Below are positions 28,401 to 36,514 of a stretch of 64,000 bases of DNA, piece after piece. Positions within the stretch are counted from its first letter, which is position 1. The number at the start of each line of letters is the position of its first letter. The notes beneath the pieces were generated by a model. It had not been told where the DNA came from. It ran no database searches and saw only the letters and a list, made by a program, of their open reading frames with translations. Position numbers and translations under genes: made by a program. Origin of the DNA: Verrucomicrobiota bacterium. Its GTDB lineage: Bacteria; Verrucomicrobiota; Verrucomicrobiia; Limisphaerales; PALSA-1396. The DNA lies in assembly GCA_016200005.1 (NCBI GenBank), contig JACQFP010000087.1:24466-88465 (forward strand), read 5' to 3'.

Positions 28401-28545
28401 TTCCTACCAGCAGCCGGCGCGGGTCCTTCTCACGACCTTCTCCACCGATGGCAGCACGCTGCTGACCTCTGACGGCGCGGGCCACTACATCCAAATCTGG
28501 CGCGCACCCGCACTCCCTGGGACTGAACATCTGAGCCACCCTTGA
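25411..28545 (+). CDS. Membrane Ser/Thr protein kinase with extracytoplasmic WD40 repeats
   Basis: 1044 residues from ATG 25411; an in-frame upstream start at 25345 lies in the repeat region. N-terminal zinc-ribbon-like CRRCGEPL...CPRC (about residues 13-32). The kinase domain has the Gly loop EVARGGMGVVF, Lys 89 in VAVKVL, HRDLKPSN (180-187) and DFG (200-202), so it should be active. A single membrane helix lies near residues 352-378 (ASALLLLIVVAVGAPIAAY). WD40-type repeats run to the end, for example SFSPDGGQLFTGSWDGVV and ALSPDAKLLATGSRDQKV. It pairs with the upstream sigma factor, a recurrent combination in these phyla; signal and targets are unknown. Confidence 0.92.
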   Translation: MVAATSDSGTKVCRRCGEPLAGAELSGNCPRCLTALLLSPDTPEPGETSPAPILRRLGDYELLEEVARGGMGVVFRARQSSLGREVAVKVLRDAWLATPIQVKRFRAEAANAAKLKHPNIVPVHEVGEQSGQHYFAMDLIKGTNLAELTRDGPLPPRRGAELVEKVAEAVQHAHQEGVLHRDLKPSNVLLDAQGEPQVTDFGLARPMDDDSSLTLTGQVLGTPGYIAPEQAKGGGTVGPAADVYGLGALLFHLLTGRAPFVGASAAETLTQVLQQEPLSPRLLNPAVPMDLAAVCGKCLAKLAGQRYASARELAEDLRRFLDGQATRARPAGVVERGVRWCRRKPALAGTLASALLLLIVVAVGAPIAAYRINRERSTARQLLYAADMRVVQQAIEEGDLGRARELLAYHVPTAAATDLRGFEWRYFSHRARGDQLATIESDVRNVRHLAVSSDGHFVAAGRRVWNASSQKLVLDQSLDEGDRALAFLPHSYVLLIAARDGLKRRDLLTGDGGMLLPGETNVSAFAFSKSGQWLAIGSDSGPTQGLKVYDARAWTLTGCNTSLWFDPLFGAKALAFSPDESVLVTAAGDARTDASELQCWEVPLLKALPFPTNTVKNAACISFSPDGGQLFTGSWDGVVRVWDAKTRTELPNRRSVQHHRSWIADMAFLPGSHQLVTAGSDRCVRLWGTELAERPVTLRGHTAELRAMALTTNGEIFSVSEDGTINEWSARSAHQGEWLSQKEPRLVPVGLSADGQVAVTLAEGALKFWDVSQREFSEMIPRRWEANQFKELQVDSDRAEETLTISPDLKWLVVVRLDQPTQLWNVGERTLRVLPSIGGWRVFAVFSPDSQILAAPISADAVALWNPTTGRQLASIPWPVPSEATVSFAAVAHILALGGRTNVLLWDLRTQQRLSQFAIQGDRSIALSPDAKLLATGSRDQKVRLYDCQTGQKFSAPLLGHLSGVERVSFAPDGRTLVSASRQWVKLWNLATRREVASYQQPARVLLTTFSTDGSTLLTSDGAGHYIQIWRAPALPGTEHLSHP

Positions 28546-28552
28546 ATGAAGC

Positions 28553-29569
28553 ATGAGAAAGGCTGGAAATATGACAACTCGCCGCGGCATAGGAATTCCA
28601 CAACGGCTTCCCATTTCAGCCGAGACAGCATGCACAAACTGTCCTGCACGGTCCGCCGCTCGGGGTGAACTCAGAGAAGCCGGCAATGTTTCACTCGGCT
28701 CCAGGATGCCGGGTAGATCATCCACCGGTGCTTTTACTCTCATCGAATTGCTGGTTGTCATCGCCATCATCGCGATCCTGGCGGCGATGCTGTTGCCTGC
28801 GTTGGTGAAGACGAAGCAGAAGGCCCAAGGCATCGCCTGCCTCAACAACCTCAACCAACTCCAACGCGCCTGGTTCATGTATGCGGGTGACCACAACGAC
28901 AAGCTGGTGCCCAACCTCGGCCTGTTTTTCAAGGACCAGGGGGTCCTGACCACGGACAACACCTGGATGATGGGCGGGCTGACTTTGGACGGCGAACGGA
29001 TCAATAACGCCGACAACACCAACACGTTTTACCTGAAACAGAGCCTGCTCTTCCCGTATTTTCGTTCGTTCGGCATCTTCAAATGTCCCGGCGACCGCAG
29101 CACCGCGACCCTCTGGGGCGTTCGTTACCCGCGAGTTCGCAGCCTCTCCATGAACATCTGGCTCGGTCGCTACCTGCCCGACGGCCGTCTGGGAGGCTTT
29201 CCGGAAGGCCCTCCCTTTTTCGGTGACGGCGCCTACCGCATCAACGTCAAGCTCAGTGATCTCACGGTTCCGCCACCCGTGCAGACGTTCGTGTTCATTG
29301 ACGAGCGCGAGGACAGCATCGGCGACTGCGGGTTCTACGTCGGCATGGGGCAGCGCGGCAGCACTGCATACTGGGTTGATCTGCCGGCCGCCTACCATAA
29401 CGGGTCCGCCGGGCTGTCGTTCGCCGACGGCCACGCCGAAACCAAACGCTGGCTGGACGCGCGCACGAGGCCGCCGCTGCGCCCGAACCAGCCCCTCGAT
29501 CACCCCTTCTCCAGTCCAAACAACCCAGATGTAAAGTGGCTTCAAGACCGTGCGACCGGAAGGCAATAG
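28553..29569 (+). CDS. Prepilin-like protein with N-terminal methylation motif (DUF1559/H-X9-DG type)
   Basis: 338 residues from ATG 28553, or 287 from ATG 28706. The prepilin signature [20 protein letters not shown] begins around residue 59, or 8 if the later start is right. The later start gives a normal short leader, so 28706 may be the true one. The exported part has the conserved [13 protein letters not shown] helix, CPGDRS, and a C-terminal [19 protein letters not shown] (H-X9-DG). These proteins are numerous in Verrucomicrobia and Planctomycetes and are cleaved by prepilin peptidase; their role is unclear. Confidence 0.88.
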   Translation: MRKAGNMTTRRGIGIPQRLPISAETACTNCPARSAARGELREAGNVSLGSRMPGRSSTGAFTLIELLVVIAIIAILAAMLLPALVKTKQKAQGIACLNNLNQLQRAWFMYAGDHNDKLVPNLGLFFKDQGVLTTDNTWMMGGLTLDGERINNADNTNTFYLKQSLLFPYFRSFGIFKCPGDRSTATLWGVRYPRVRSLSMNIWLGRYLPDGRLGGFPEGPPFFGDGAYRINVKLSDLTVPPPVQTFVFIDEREDSIGDCGFYVGMGQRGSTAYWVDLPAAYHNGSAGLSFADGHAETKRWLDARTRPPLRPNQPLDHPFSSPNNPDVKWLQDRATGRQ

Positions 29570-29626
29570 AGCCAGCTTCATCCAATCTCCCAGCTTCTCG
29601 ACTCATTCGACCTGCGTTTCACTGTG

Positions 29627-29718
29627 TTTCACGCATGGCATTTGGGGAGAATCCGTTGGTTTGCTCGCAGGGCTCCACCGCTCTGGGTGTAATGTCCGAT
29701 GCTATTTGCGGCTTATTA
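29627..29718 (+). repeat. Copy A of an ungapped 92-nt element upstream of the PD40 gene
   Basis: Begins TTTCACGCATGGCATTTG and ends GCGGCTTATTA. It aligns without gaps to 31450-31541, with 79 of 92 positions identical by eye. It lies 68 bases before the ATG of the next gene. Best-conserved blocks are GAGAATCCGTTG and GGGTGTAATGTCCGA. Changes fall at all codon positions in either reading direction, which argues against a coding origin. Strand is given as that of the downstream gene. Confidence 0.75.
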
Positions 29719-29786
29719 TGCTGAAGAACGAAGATGGAAGCGATGGCTTCCCGCACAAGTACGAACAACGCAGAACAGACTCGAAC

Positions 29787-31166
29787 ATGAAAACCAACAA
29801 CAGTCTTTTAATGTCCGCCGCGCTCTTGGCCATGGCGATGAGCAGCTTTGGCCAACCAGACATCACCCAGCAACCGACAAATCAAATGCCCTATGTCGGC
29901 AGCACCGCGACCTTCAGCGTCGCGGCCAGTGGCTCGCCCACGCCGACGTACCAGTGGCGCTTCAACGGCACCGAGCTCCTCGACAAAACCAACACCAGCC
30001 TCAGCCTGGTCAACGTGCAATTCACCAACGCCGGCCCGTATTCGGTGGTGGTGAGCAACGATGGCGGCTCTTTCACCAGCCAGGTGGCCTGGCTCTCGGT
30101 GCTTCCCACGAACGTCGTGAATCTGGGTGATCTTGAACTGCGCTTTGGCGTGCCGACGAACCTGACATCGCTGAACTCCAGTTATTTGGAGGATGAGTCC
30201 AGCATCAGCACGGACGGGCTTACAATCTTTTTCGAGTCCGACAGACCTGGCGGTTCTGGATTGGTTGATATTTGGACGTCCACGCGGCCGACAGCAGCTT
30301 CGCCTTGGGGCGCGCCGGTTAACCTGGGTGCTCCCGTCAACAGCGCATCGGACGACGGCAGTCCCAGGATTTCGCCGGACGGATTGTCGCTCTACTTCGG
30401 GAGCTTCCGAGCCGGAGGCGCCGGGAGCGGCGACATTTGGGTCGCCACCCGGCCAACGCCCACCGATCCATTCGGTGCGCCGGTGAACCTTGGCCCGGAG
30501 GTCAACAGCGCTTCGGAGGAGTTTGGACCCTCGATTACGGCGGACGGTCTCACCTTGCTCTTCTCCGCCATAGACCGACCCGGCGGATTGGGTGGGGGCG
30601 ACATCTGGATCAGCACGCGGACAAATTCCACGGCACCGTGGGAGCCTGCGCGCAACCTCGGAGCACCCGTGAATACATCGTACTATGATGTATTCCCGTG
30701 CCTCTCCACAGACGGCTTGTTGCTCTTCTTCATGTCCGATCGCGCGAACCCCGGGACCGGTAACGCCTGGGTTGCCAAACGCGCCACAACCGCGTCGCCG
30801 TTCGGCCCGCCCGTCCGGATTCGCGCCATCGCCGAACCTACTGTCCGCGCGCGACCGCACGCCATTTCCGCTGACGGAACCACACTCTACTTCGGTTCTG
30901 ACCGCAGTGGTGGCCTGGGCAATTGGGACCTCTGGCAGATCAGCGTGACAAGGTTGCCCGCGTTGACCGCGCTGGGCGTGAGCGCGAATGGCGAATTTCA
31001 GTTCGAGTTGCTGGGCCGCGCAGGGGCGACCTACGACATTGAAGTCTCGCCGGACTTCAGCACATGGACGCCGTGGGTCAGGACCAACACCAGCGACCGC
31101 GTGGAGCTTTCCGACCCGGCTTCGGCTCCAGAAGGCCACCGTTTCTACCGCGCCTTGAGCCACTGA
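29787..31166 (+). CDS. Exported protein with an Ig-like domain and PD40 beta-propeller
   Basis: 459 residues from ATG 29787. Signal peptide (LLMSAALLAMAMSSFGQ). An Ig-like domain follows (residues about 25-105: ITQQPTNQMPYVGSTATF, PTYQWRFNGTEL, YSVVVSN). Then come four to five PD40/WD40-like blades with the repeated pattern SxDGLxxxFxSDRxGG: STDGLTIFFESDRPGG, SPDGLSLYFGSFRAGG, TADGLTLLFSAIDRPGG, SADGTTLYFGSDRSGG. The end resembles a C-terminal AA-type module (TYDIEVSPDFSTWTPWV). It is probably surface or secreted; ligand unknown. Confidence 0.85.
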   Translation: MKTNNSLLMSAALLAMAMSSFGQPDITQQPTNQMPYVGSTATFSVAASGSPTPTYQWRFNGTELLDKTNTSLSLVNVQFTNAGPYSVVVSNDGGSFTSQVAWLSVLPTNVVNLGDLELRFGVPTNLTSLNSSYLEDESSISTDGLTIFFESDRPGGSGLVDIWTSTRPTAASPWGAPVNLGAPVNSASDDGSPRISPDGLSLYFGSFRAGGAGSGDIWVATRPTPTDPFGAPVNLGPEVNSASEEFGPSITADGLTLLFSAIDRPGGLGGGDIWISTRTNSTAPWEPARNLGAPVNTSYYDVFPCLSTDGLLLFFMSDRANPGTGNAWVAKRATTASPFGPPVRIRAIAEPTVRARPHAISADGTTLYFGSDRSGGLGNWDLWQISVTRLPALTALGVSANGEFQFELLGRAGATYDIEVSPDFSTWTPWVRTNTSDRVELSDPASAPEGHRFYRALSH

Positions 31167-31449
31167 GGCGGCGCAGTGCATTTCCGCTCGCGTGAGCGGA
31201 GGGCGCGTCTTGGCAACACCGTGCGGGCGCCAAGGCCTGCCCGTTCTGGAGACTGAACACGAAAGGCTGAACGCCTATGAACATCACGATCAACCAGCCG
31301 ATTCGTTTCGTGGCGAGGCAACTCCGTCTCGTTTCGTTACGGTGGAAACAGTGCGGCGCCAGGGCGATGAACGCTTTCTGGAGTTTCTGCACTTACACCA
31401 ATTCCGCTCGCCCCTGCTTGGCGAAGGATTTCCAAATGCGATCCAAATA
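31167..31449. other. Non-coding stretch with small hairpins
   Basis: About 280 bases between the PD40 gene and the second 92-nt element. Hairpins CCGCTCGCGTGAGCGG (31185-31200) and CTTGGC...GCCAAG (31208-31233) follow the stop codon and may end transcription. Open frames across this area show no domain, so I do not call a gene. Confidence 0.4.
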
Positions 31450-31541
31450 TTTCACGAATGGCATTTGTGGAGAATCCGTTGAGGTGCTCTCCGGGCACCG
31501 CCGCTCCGGGTGTAATGTCCGAAGCCATTTCCGGCTTATTA
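31450..31541 (+). repeat. Copy B of the 92-nt element upstream of the GDSL gene
   Basis: Begins TTTCACGAATGGCATTTGTG and ends CCGGCTTATTA. It aligns without gaps to 29627-29718. It lies 165 bases before the GDSL start. In this copy GGTGCTCTCCGGGCACC and AAGCCATTTCCGGCTT can form hairpins, but the matching bases are not kept in copy A, so a conserved fold is not shown. Confidence 0.75.
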
Positions 31542-31706
31542 AGGAGGCGGGTGCCGGAGTTCGTGCGGGCAAGGCGCTGTAGTCGGTGATTACGTGCAGC
31601 GAAACACCCTGCGACGGAATGGCGGCATGACGGAATTGGAATTCCGTCTTCAACCCAGCCTTCCGCAGTAGTCAAAAAGTTAAACAAAAACGAAAAGACA
31701 GAACCT

Positions 31707-32663
31707 ATGAAGACAATCAAAAACCTCGCATTCGCGACCCTGGCGATTGCTCTGCTGTTCCAAACTTCGATCACGCGGGCCGACGATTCGACGCCGTTCA
31801 GCCGGATCTTCGTCTTTGGGGACAGCCTCTCGGATACCGGCAACCTTTTCCGACTCAGCGGCGGGTTTCCGCCTCCACCGTATTTCGAGGGCCGGGCCTC
31901 CAACGGCCGTCTCTGGGTGGAGCAGTTGGCCGATGCCCTCGGCATGAGCATCGCCCCCGGTGACAATTACGCGGTCTTCGGGGCCACGACGGGCGACTTC
32001 AACTTGAATGATGGTCTCAACGGACGGGTTTACCCAGGATTGCTTGATGAGATCGCCAGCTTCACAACCACGCGAAGCGCGGCGGAAGCTCAAGGCGCGT
32101 TGTTCGTGGTCTGGGCGGGAGCCAACGACTTTTTCCTGGCGCTCGCGACCGGTCAGGCCCCGGCAGTTCTAATCGGCAACGGTGTGGGCAACACGGTGCA
32201 AGCCATTCAACAACTCTGGCAAGCTGGTGCGCGCCACATCATGGTGGTCAATGTGCCCGACCTTGGTCTCACGCCTTTCGCGCTCGGCCTGGGCATTGGA
32301 AGCCCCCTAACCCAACTCAGTGCGGCCTATAACCAGGTGCTGAACTCGGCTTTGGACAGCTTCGCCTCCGCGGGCATCCCAACCATTCGAGTGGATGCCT
32401 TTGCTTTGCTGCGTGAAATGGTCGCCCAGCCGGCCCAGTTCGGCTTCACGAACGTAACGGATCAACTCATTGTGGTTGGCGGCAATGCTGACGAATTCCT
32501 GTTCTGGGACCGTGTCCATCCGACCACAAAAGGCCACGCGGTGGTTGCCAAAGTGGCCGCTGATTCCTTGATCAGCTACTTCTCGCCGCGTCAAGGCGAA
32601 GGAACACCCGCCCCACTCATCAACTCCCTTAACGGCTTGGTGAATGCCTGGGACAAAAGGTGA
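31707..32663 (+). CDS. Exported GDSL/SGNH-family esterase or lipase
   Basis: 318 residues. Signal peptide MKTIKNLAFATLAIALLF...TRA. Block I IFVFGDSLSDTGN holds the nucleophile Ser, block III is WAGANDFF, and block V DRVHPTTKGH supplies the catalytic Asp and His. The protein lacks an autotransporter barrel and ends soon after the catalytic domain (LINSLNGLVNAW). GDSL enzymes hydrolyse carboxyl esters of lipids or polysaccharide acyl groups; substrate unknown. Copy B of the 92-nt element lies upstream. Confidence 0.92.
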   Translation: MKTIKNLAFATLAIALLFQTSITRADDSTPFSRIFVFGDSLSDTGNLFRLSGGFPPPPYFEGRASNGRLWVEQLADALGMSIAPGDNYAVFGATTGDFNLNDGLNGRVYPGLLDEIASFTTTRSAAEAQGALFVVWAGANDFFLALATGQAPAVLIGNGVGNTVQAIQQLWQAGARHIMVVNVPDLGLTPFALGLGIGSPLTQLSAAYNQVLNSALDSFASAGIPTIRVDAFALLREMVAQPAQFGFTNVTDQLIVVGGNADEFLFWDRVHPTTKGHAVVAKVAADSLISYFSPRQGEGTPAPLINSLNGLVNAWDKR

Positions 32664-32711
32664 CGATTAGACTACGGTTGCACTGCCGGAGTGGTCCGAT
32701 TAGGATTGGAT

Positions 32712-32743
32712 CGCCGGCGCGGCGAAGTTCGACCGCGCCGGCG
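32712..32743 (+). terminator. Strong GC hairpin after the GDSL gene
   Basis: CGCCGGCGCGG (32712-32722) and CCGCGCCGGCG (32733-32743) form a perfect 11-base-pair stem with a 10-base loop, 48 bases after the GDSL stop. No T-run follows, so it may end transcription in a Rho-assisted way or just be a REP-type hairpin. Confidence 0.4.
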
Positions 32744-32744
32744 T

Positions 32745-32888
32745 TCAGTTCCGTACGGCCTGCTCCTCCTGGTAGAGCCGGACCGCCTTGAGCTTTTCGG
32801 CCACGGTGTAGCGCCGTCGATTTTGGGCGGCGCGAGCCCCCCTCGGGGGGCTGGGGGTTCTCTTCTCTGCTACTGTTTGTTCATTCAT
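32745..32888 (-). pseudogene. N-terminal remnant of a transposase/HTH protein (IS OrfA-like)
   Basis: Reading from ATG 32888 on the minus strand, a 47-codon frame contains NRRRYTVAEKLKAVRLYQEE and stops at TGA 32745-32747. The R-R-Y-(S/T)-x-x-E-K-L-x-A-V-R-L pattern is the first helix of helix-turn-helix transposase OrfA proteins. The helix-turn-helix itself is missing. The start abuts a broken serine-hydrolase frame on the other strand (32889), marking an insertion/deletion scar. The hairpin AGCCCCCCTCGGGGGGCT lies inside it, around 32835-32852. Confidence 0.55.
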
Positions 32889-33050
32889 GTTAACACTTCA
32901 ACGTTGTTCCGCATCGGCTCAGTCACCAAGCTGTTCACCTGGACCGCGGTGATGCAACTGGCCGAGCAGGGCAAGCTCGATTTGAAGGCGGATGTGAACA
33001 CGTATCTCAAAGCCTTTAAAATTCCGGTGACGTTTCCGGGAGAGACAGAT
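32889..33050 (+). pseudogene. Internal fragment of a beta-lactamase-family serine hydrolase
   Basis: The segment reads NTSTLFRIGSVTKLFTWTAV, then MQLAEQGKLDLKADVNTYLK and IPVTFPG. This matches the S-x-x-K active-site region (SVTK) of class C beta-lactamase-like hydrolases up to the point where ITLRHLLTH normally follows. There is no signal peptide or start before it and no catalytic Tyr or C-terminal part after it: gltD on the opposite strand begins its last codons at 33051. It is a dead fragment truncated at both ends. Confidence 0.7.
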
Positions 33051-34517
33051 TCAACTCGTGTTGGTTAACGGCTCCGCCACTTGAATCTGATTTATGTCCT
33101 TGGTTTGCTGCGACACATAGCTGTGGATGGCGCGGGCCGCCTTCCGGCCATCCCGCACGGCATGAACCACCAGACTGGGACCCCGCACCAGGTCGCCACC
33201 CGCAAAAACACCCGGCACATTCGTCATCTGGTTCGCGTCCACCTTCACGGCTCCCCAGTCGTTGACGGCGATCTGTGCCAGATCGCTCCCAGGCGGAAAA
33301 GGCACGGGATCAAAACCGTAGGCGACCAAAACAACCTCCGCCGGCACCTCGAATTCCGAGCCGGCTATCGCTCGTGGCTTGCGACGGCCACTCGCGTCGG
33401 GCGCGCCCAATTCCATGCGAATGCACCGGGCCTGCGTCACCTCACCCGCGCCGTTGCCGCTGAGCGCGACGGGCGCGATCAGGAATTGAAACTTCGCTCC
33501 TTCCTCGATGGCGTTGGCGTATTCCTTGCGGTTGCCCGGCATGTTTTCCAAATCGCGACGATAGAGACAGAGGGCTTCGCTGGCGCCACACCGAATGGCC
33601 GTGCGCAGACAATCCATGGCCGTGTCGCCGCCGCCCAAAACCGCGACGCGCCGGCCTCGCACTTCGATGGGCGGAATCTCCATCGGGAAATCAACATTCT
33701 TTTGGATCAGGAATGGGAGGGCTTGATAGACGCCGCCCAGTTCCGCGCCAGGAACATCAAGCGGTTTGGCTTGCTGCGCGCCAATGCCTAAAAAGACGGC
33801 GTCAAACTCGCGGCGCAAATCTGCCAACGATAAATCCCAACCCACCTTCACGCCGAGACGAAACTCCACGCCGCGCTTGCGCAGAATCTCGATTCGCCGC
33901 GCCACAATTGTTTTCTCCAATTTGAAAGCCGGGATTCCATTGACCAGCAAGCCGCCGGGAAGCATTTGCGATTCAAAAACGGTGACCGCATAACCCAGCT
34001 TGGCCAGTTCATCGGCGCAGGCCATGCCGCCCGGCCCGGAGCCGATGACCGCCGCTTTGAATCCGTTCGGCGTCGCGGGTGTGGTCGCGATGGCGTCGTG
34101 TTCGAAGGCGTACTCGTTCAGGAAGCGCTCGATCGCACCGATGGAAACCGGTTCGCTCCGGCTGTTGAGAATGCACGAGCCTTCGCACAGGCGTTCCTGC
34201 GGACAGACGCGCGAACAGATTTCCGGCATGTTGCTCGTCGAGCCGGAGAGCGCGGCGGCCTCCAGAAAATGTCCCTCCGCCGTCAGGGCCAGCCATTCGG
34301 GAATGCGATTCGCCAATGGGCAACCCTCGGCGCAGGTTGGCTTGGGACATTGGATGCAGCGGCTGGCCTGCTCGCGCGCCGTCGCTTCGTCGTAGGTGGA
34401 ATAAATTTCCAGGAAATCAGCCGCCCGCTCGACCGCCGAGCGTTTGGGCGGCGTCGCGCGCGGGACGGAACTCCAATTGTGCTTGGCTTTGCCTTTGCCC
34501 GTGGTTTCCTGACTCAT
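33051..34517 (-). CDS. gltD: Glutamate synthase small-subunit-like NADPH oxidoreductase
   Basis: 488 residues from ATG 34517. The N-terminal domain binds two [4Fe-4S] clusters (CIQCPKPTCAEGCPL and CSRVCPQERLCEGSC). The FAD site is GSGPGGMACADELAKLGYAV, and the NADPH site VLGGGDTAMDCLRTA. It ends with the FAD-contacting VFAGGDLVRGPSLVVHAV. GltD passes electrons from NADPH to GltB to make glutamate from glutamine and 2-oxoglutarate. No gltB is present in the window, so it could instead serve another partner, as GltD-like proteins often do. Normal length. Confidence 0.92.
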   Translation of the reverse strand: MSQETTGKGKAKHNWSSVPRATPPKRSAVERAADFLEIYSTYDEATAREQASRCIQCPKPTCAEGCPLANRIPEWLALTAEGHFLEAAALSGSTSNMPEICSRVCPQERLCEGSCILNSRSEPVSIGAIERFLNEYAFEHDAIATTPATPNGFKAAVIGSGPGGMACADELAKLGYAVTVFESQMLPGGLLVNGIPAFKLEKTIVARRIEILRKRGVEFRLGVKVGWDLSLADLRREFDAVFLGIGAQQAKPLDVPGAELGGVYQALPFLIQKNVDFPMEIPPIEVRGRRVAVLGGGDTAMDCLRTAIRCGASEALCLYRRDLENMPGNRKEYANAIEEGAKFQFLIAPVALSGNGAGEVTQARCIRMELGAPDASGRRKPRAIAGSEFEVPAEVVLVAYGFDPVPFPPGSDLAQIAVNDWGAVKVDANQMTNVPGVFAGGDLVRGPSLVVHAVRDGRKAARAIHSYVSQQTKDINQIQVAEPLTNTS

Positions 34518-34608
34518 AATCGCTGCCCGCAAAAGCGAGCGTCCGCTTTGCGCGGCGATCGAAGTCTAAACTCTGGCAGCGGCCGTGGCAAATCTGCTTT
34601 CAGGCGGA

Positions 34609-35088
34609 TTACTTCAACTTCGCCAACGTCTCCTTGACCTTGTTGAAGTTGGGCAAATCTTTCGGCGACGGCGTTTGCTCGCTGTATTGGACGACGCCGT
34701 TCTTGTCGATGACGAACGCCGCGCGCGCCGCGGTGTCCCCCACACCGGCCAGCATCGGGAACACCACGTCATATTTCTTGATGACCTCTTTGTTGAGGTC
34801 GCTGGCCAGCGTGATGCCGATCTTTTCCTTCTGCGCCCAGGCCTCTTGCGCGAACGGCGTATCGACGCTGATACCGACCACCTCGGCGTTCATGCCGGTA
34901 TAGGCATTCAAACCGGCGGTGATTTCGCACAATTCGGTGGTGCAAACTCCGGTGAACGCCGCCGGAAAGAACAGCAGGACGGTGTTCTTCTGGCCGAGAT
35001 TATTGCTGAGCTTCACGTCCACCAGACCGGAAGCCTGTTTGGATTTCAAAGTAAAATCAGGAGCCTTGGAGCCGACAGGAATTGCCAT
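34609..35088 (-). CDS. Peroxiredoxin (AhpC/TSA family)
   Basis: 159 residues. Thioredoxin fold with the peroxidatic Cys in FFPAAFTGVCTTELC (about residue 49). A second Cys five residues later could resolve it, as in BCP/Prx5-like enzymes. Thr and Arg of the active site are in the FTGVC and DTAARAAFVIDK regions. It reduces H2O2 and organic peroxides using thioredoxin. The thioredoxin at 50.0-50.3 kb is a possible partner but is not linked. Same strand as gltD, 91 bases away. Confidence 0.9.
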   Translation of the reverse strand: MAIPVGSKAPDFTLKSKQASGLVDVKLSNNLGQKNTVLLFFPAAFTGVCTTELCEITAGLNAYTGMNAEVVGISVDTPFAQEAWAQKEKIGITLASDLNKEVIKKYDVVFPMLAGVGDTAARAAFVIDKNGVVQYSEQTPSPKDLPNFNKVKETLAKLK

Positions 35089-35321
35089 AATGATAATCGG
35101 TTAAATGGTTGAATGGTCAAACGTTAACTGCCCGGCGTTTATAATCGTCGGCCATTGCCGTGTCAAACCGGGATTGCGCTGAAGTTCAAGCCTCGGCTTG
35201 CGGAGCTCCCGGCATTCGCCAGCGGCGGGCGCACCGTGGTTGAGAACGAGGAGATGGAACCAACTCTGAGAACCGTCACTATGGGTCAATGCGCCGCCCA
35301 ATGATCAGCGCCCACGGGCAT

Positions 35322-36221
35322 TCACCGGGGATTGTCTCCGGACGATTTATTCACGTGCCGACACAGCCGTCCGAGCAGCAAGAGACAACCAGCTTCCGCC
35401 AGCAACGTGGACGCCGAGGGTTCGGGGATCGTGCTGAGAATCCACGGAGTGAAGGCCGAGACCCGCCCGAAGCCGTTGACGTCGCCATAATCGGCATTGG
35501 CACTGCCATCCGTGGCCGCCACGAAAGAGATCACACCGGCCAAGTAGATTTGCGAGTTGATCGTGAGGAATACACCGCCACCGCTGTCGCCCGGTGCCAC
35601 CGAGCCTTCAAGACCCAGCGGAGTTGCCTCGCCAAACGCGTTGTCCGCTGTCGAATTTGGGTTGTCGAAATCGCAGCCCAGCAAAATGGCTGGATTGCCG
35701 AAATCGCCGTCGATGACGTTTTGAAATGCGCGCTTCTGGTTATCGAGGGTTTGGTAGCCAGTCAGGCCGGTGCCCGTGAGACCGAATCCGACGAATGTTG
35801 CGGTCTGCCCGAATTCCGCTGACCCGGTGTAGAGCGACGCCGGAGTGACACCAGTGACCATGGCGCTGAGATGCGCCAGGCCAAAATCGTAACCGTTGAG
35901 CGCATTGCCATTCCAACCGGGATTTCGATAAAGTTCGGTCGAGGTGTAGGCAATCCCATTGATCGTGAAAGTCCCGGAACTGGCGGCCACCAGAACGTGT
36001 GCGGCCGTGAGCACCCAGTCCGGCGCGATGAGCGTGCCGCTGCCGCTGATTCCCGCAACGAATGTTCCAACCGGCGCGTAATCCAGGTTGTTGGCAAGCT
36101 CGAGATAATTGCTGTCGGGCTGGTCATCGCGGATCGTGGCGCTCCAGCTTGCGGTCGGGTGGAGCGTCGTCGCGGCAAAAATTCCGACGAGCGCGACCAA
36201 TCCGATTTTGCCCAATCTCAT
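35322..36221 (-). CDS. Exported trypsin-like serine protease with PEP-CTERM-like tail
   Basis: 299 residues from ATG 36221. Signal peptide (IGLVALVGIFAATTLHPTASW). The S1 catalytic triad is visible: His in VLTAAHVLV, Asp in YDFGLAHLS, Ser in VAPGDSGGGVFL. The C-terminus has PEPSASTLLAEAGCLLLLGR followed by basic residues, the layout of a PEP-CTERM sorting signal read by exosortase (not in this window). The protein is thus probably exported and anchored or released at the envelope. It is divergent from the HYR-protein gene. Confidence 0.85.
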   Translation of the reverse strand: MRLGKIGLVALVGIFAATTLHPTASWSATIRDDQPDSNYLELANNLDYAPVGTFVAGISGSGTLIAPDWVLTAAHVLVAASSGTFTINGIAYTSTELYRNPGWNGNALNGYDFGLAHLSAMVTGVTPASLYTGSAEFGQTATFVGFGLTGTGLTGYQTLDNQKRAFQNVIDGDFGNPAILLGCDFDNPNSTADNAFGEATPLGLEGSVAPGDSGGGVFLTINSQIYLAGVISFVAATDGSANADYGDVNGFGRVSAFTPWILSTIPEPSASTLLAEAGCLLLLGRLCRHVNKSSGDNPR

Positions 36222-36514
36222 GGCTGGATGGCTCCATAACGAACACCGCGCGTCAAGACGCATCTCGGCAACCTGGGCCGCGAAACGCGCATTCTGACCA
36301 TGCTTCCGCGGCAATCGTGCTGCATTAACTGCTTCCCTTTGATCGCCAGCCTGGTATAAATTTCTGCCGTGGCCACGAAGTCGAACCTCCAGGATTGGCA
36401 AACAGCCCTTCGCTCTGCAACCTGCGGTCCGCGACCAATGCACGACTGGATGCGCCACACTCCTCCAACTTTCACGACGTTCCAGCAACCTCAACCCCTG
36501 ACACAACACACTCC
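36222..36514. other. Divergent promoter region, no gene seen
   Basis: 293 bases between the starts of the protease gene (minus) and the HYR-protein gene (plus). Frames of both genes run open into it, but without family similarity. No repeat or strong hairpin was recognised. Confidence 0.4.

Noticed and set aside
29808..31181. 457-residue minus-strand frame
   Set aside because: Antisense of the PD40-protein gene; no motif.
31277..31582. Plus-strand 101-codon frame containing copy B of the 92-nt element
   Set aside because: The peptide resembles that of copy A only because the DNA is repeated; changes are not concentrated at third positions and there is no domain.
31337..31966. 209-residue minus-strand frame across copy B and the GDSL start
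   Set aside because: Overlaps the signal peptide and block I of the GDSL enzyme; no start signals or known domain.
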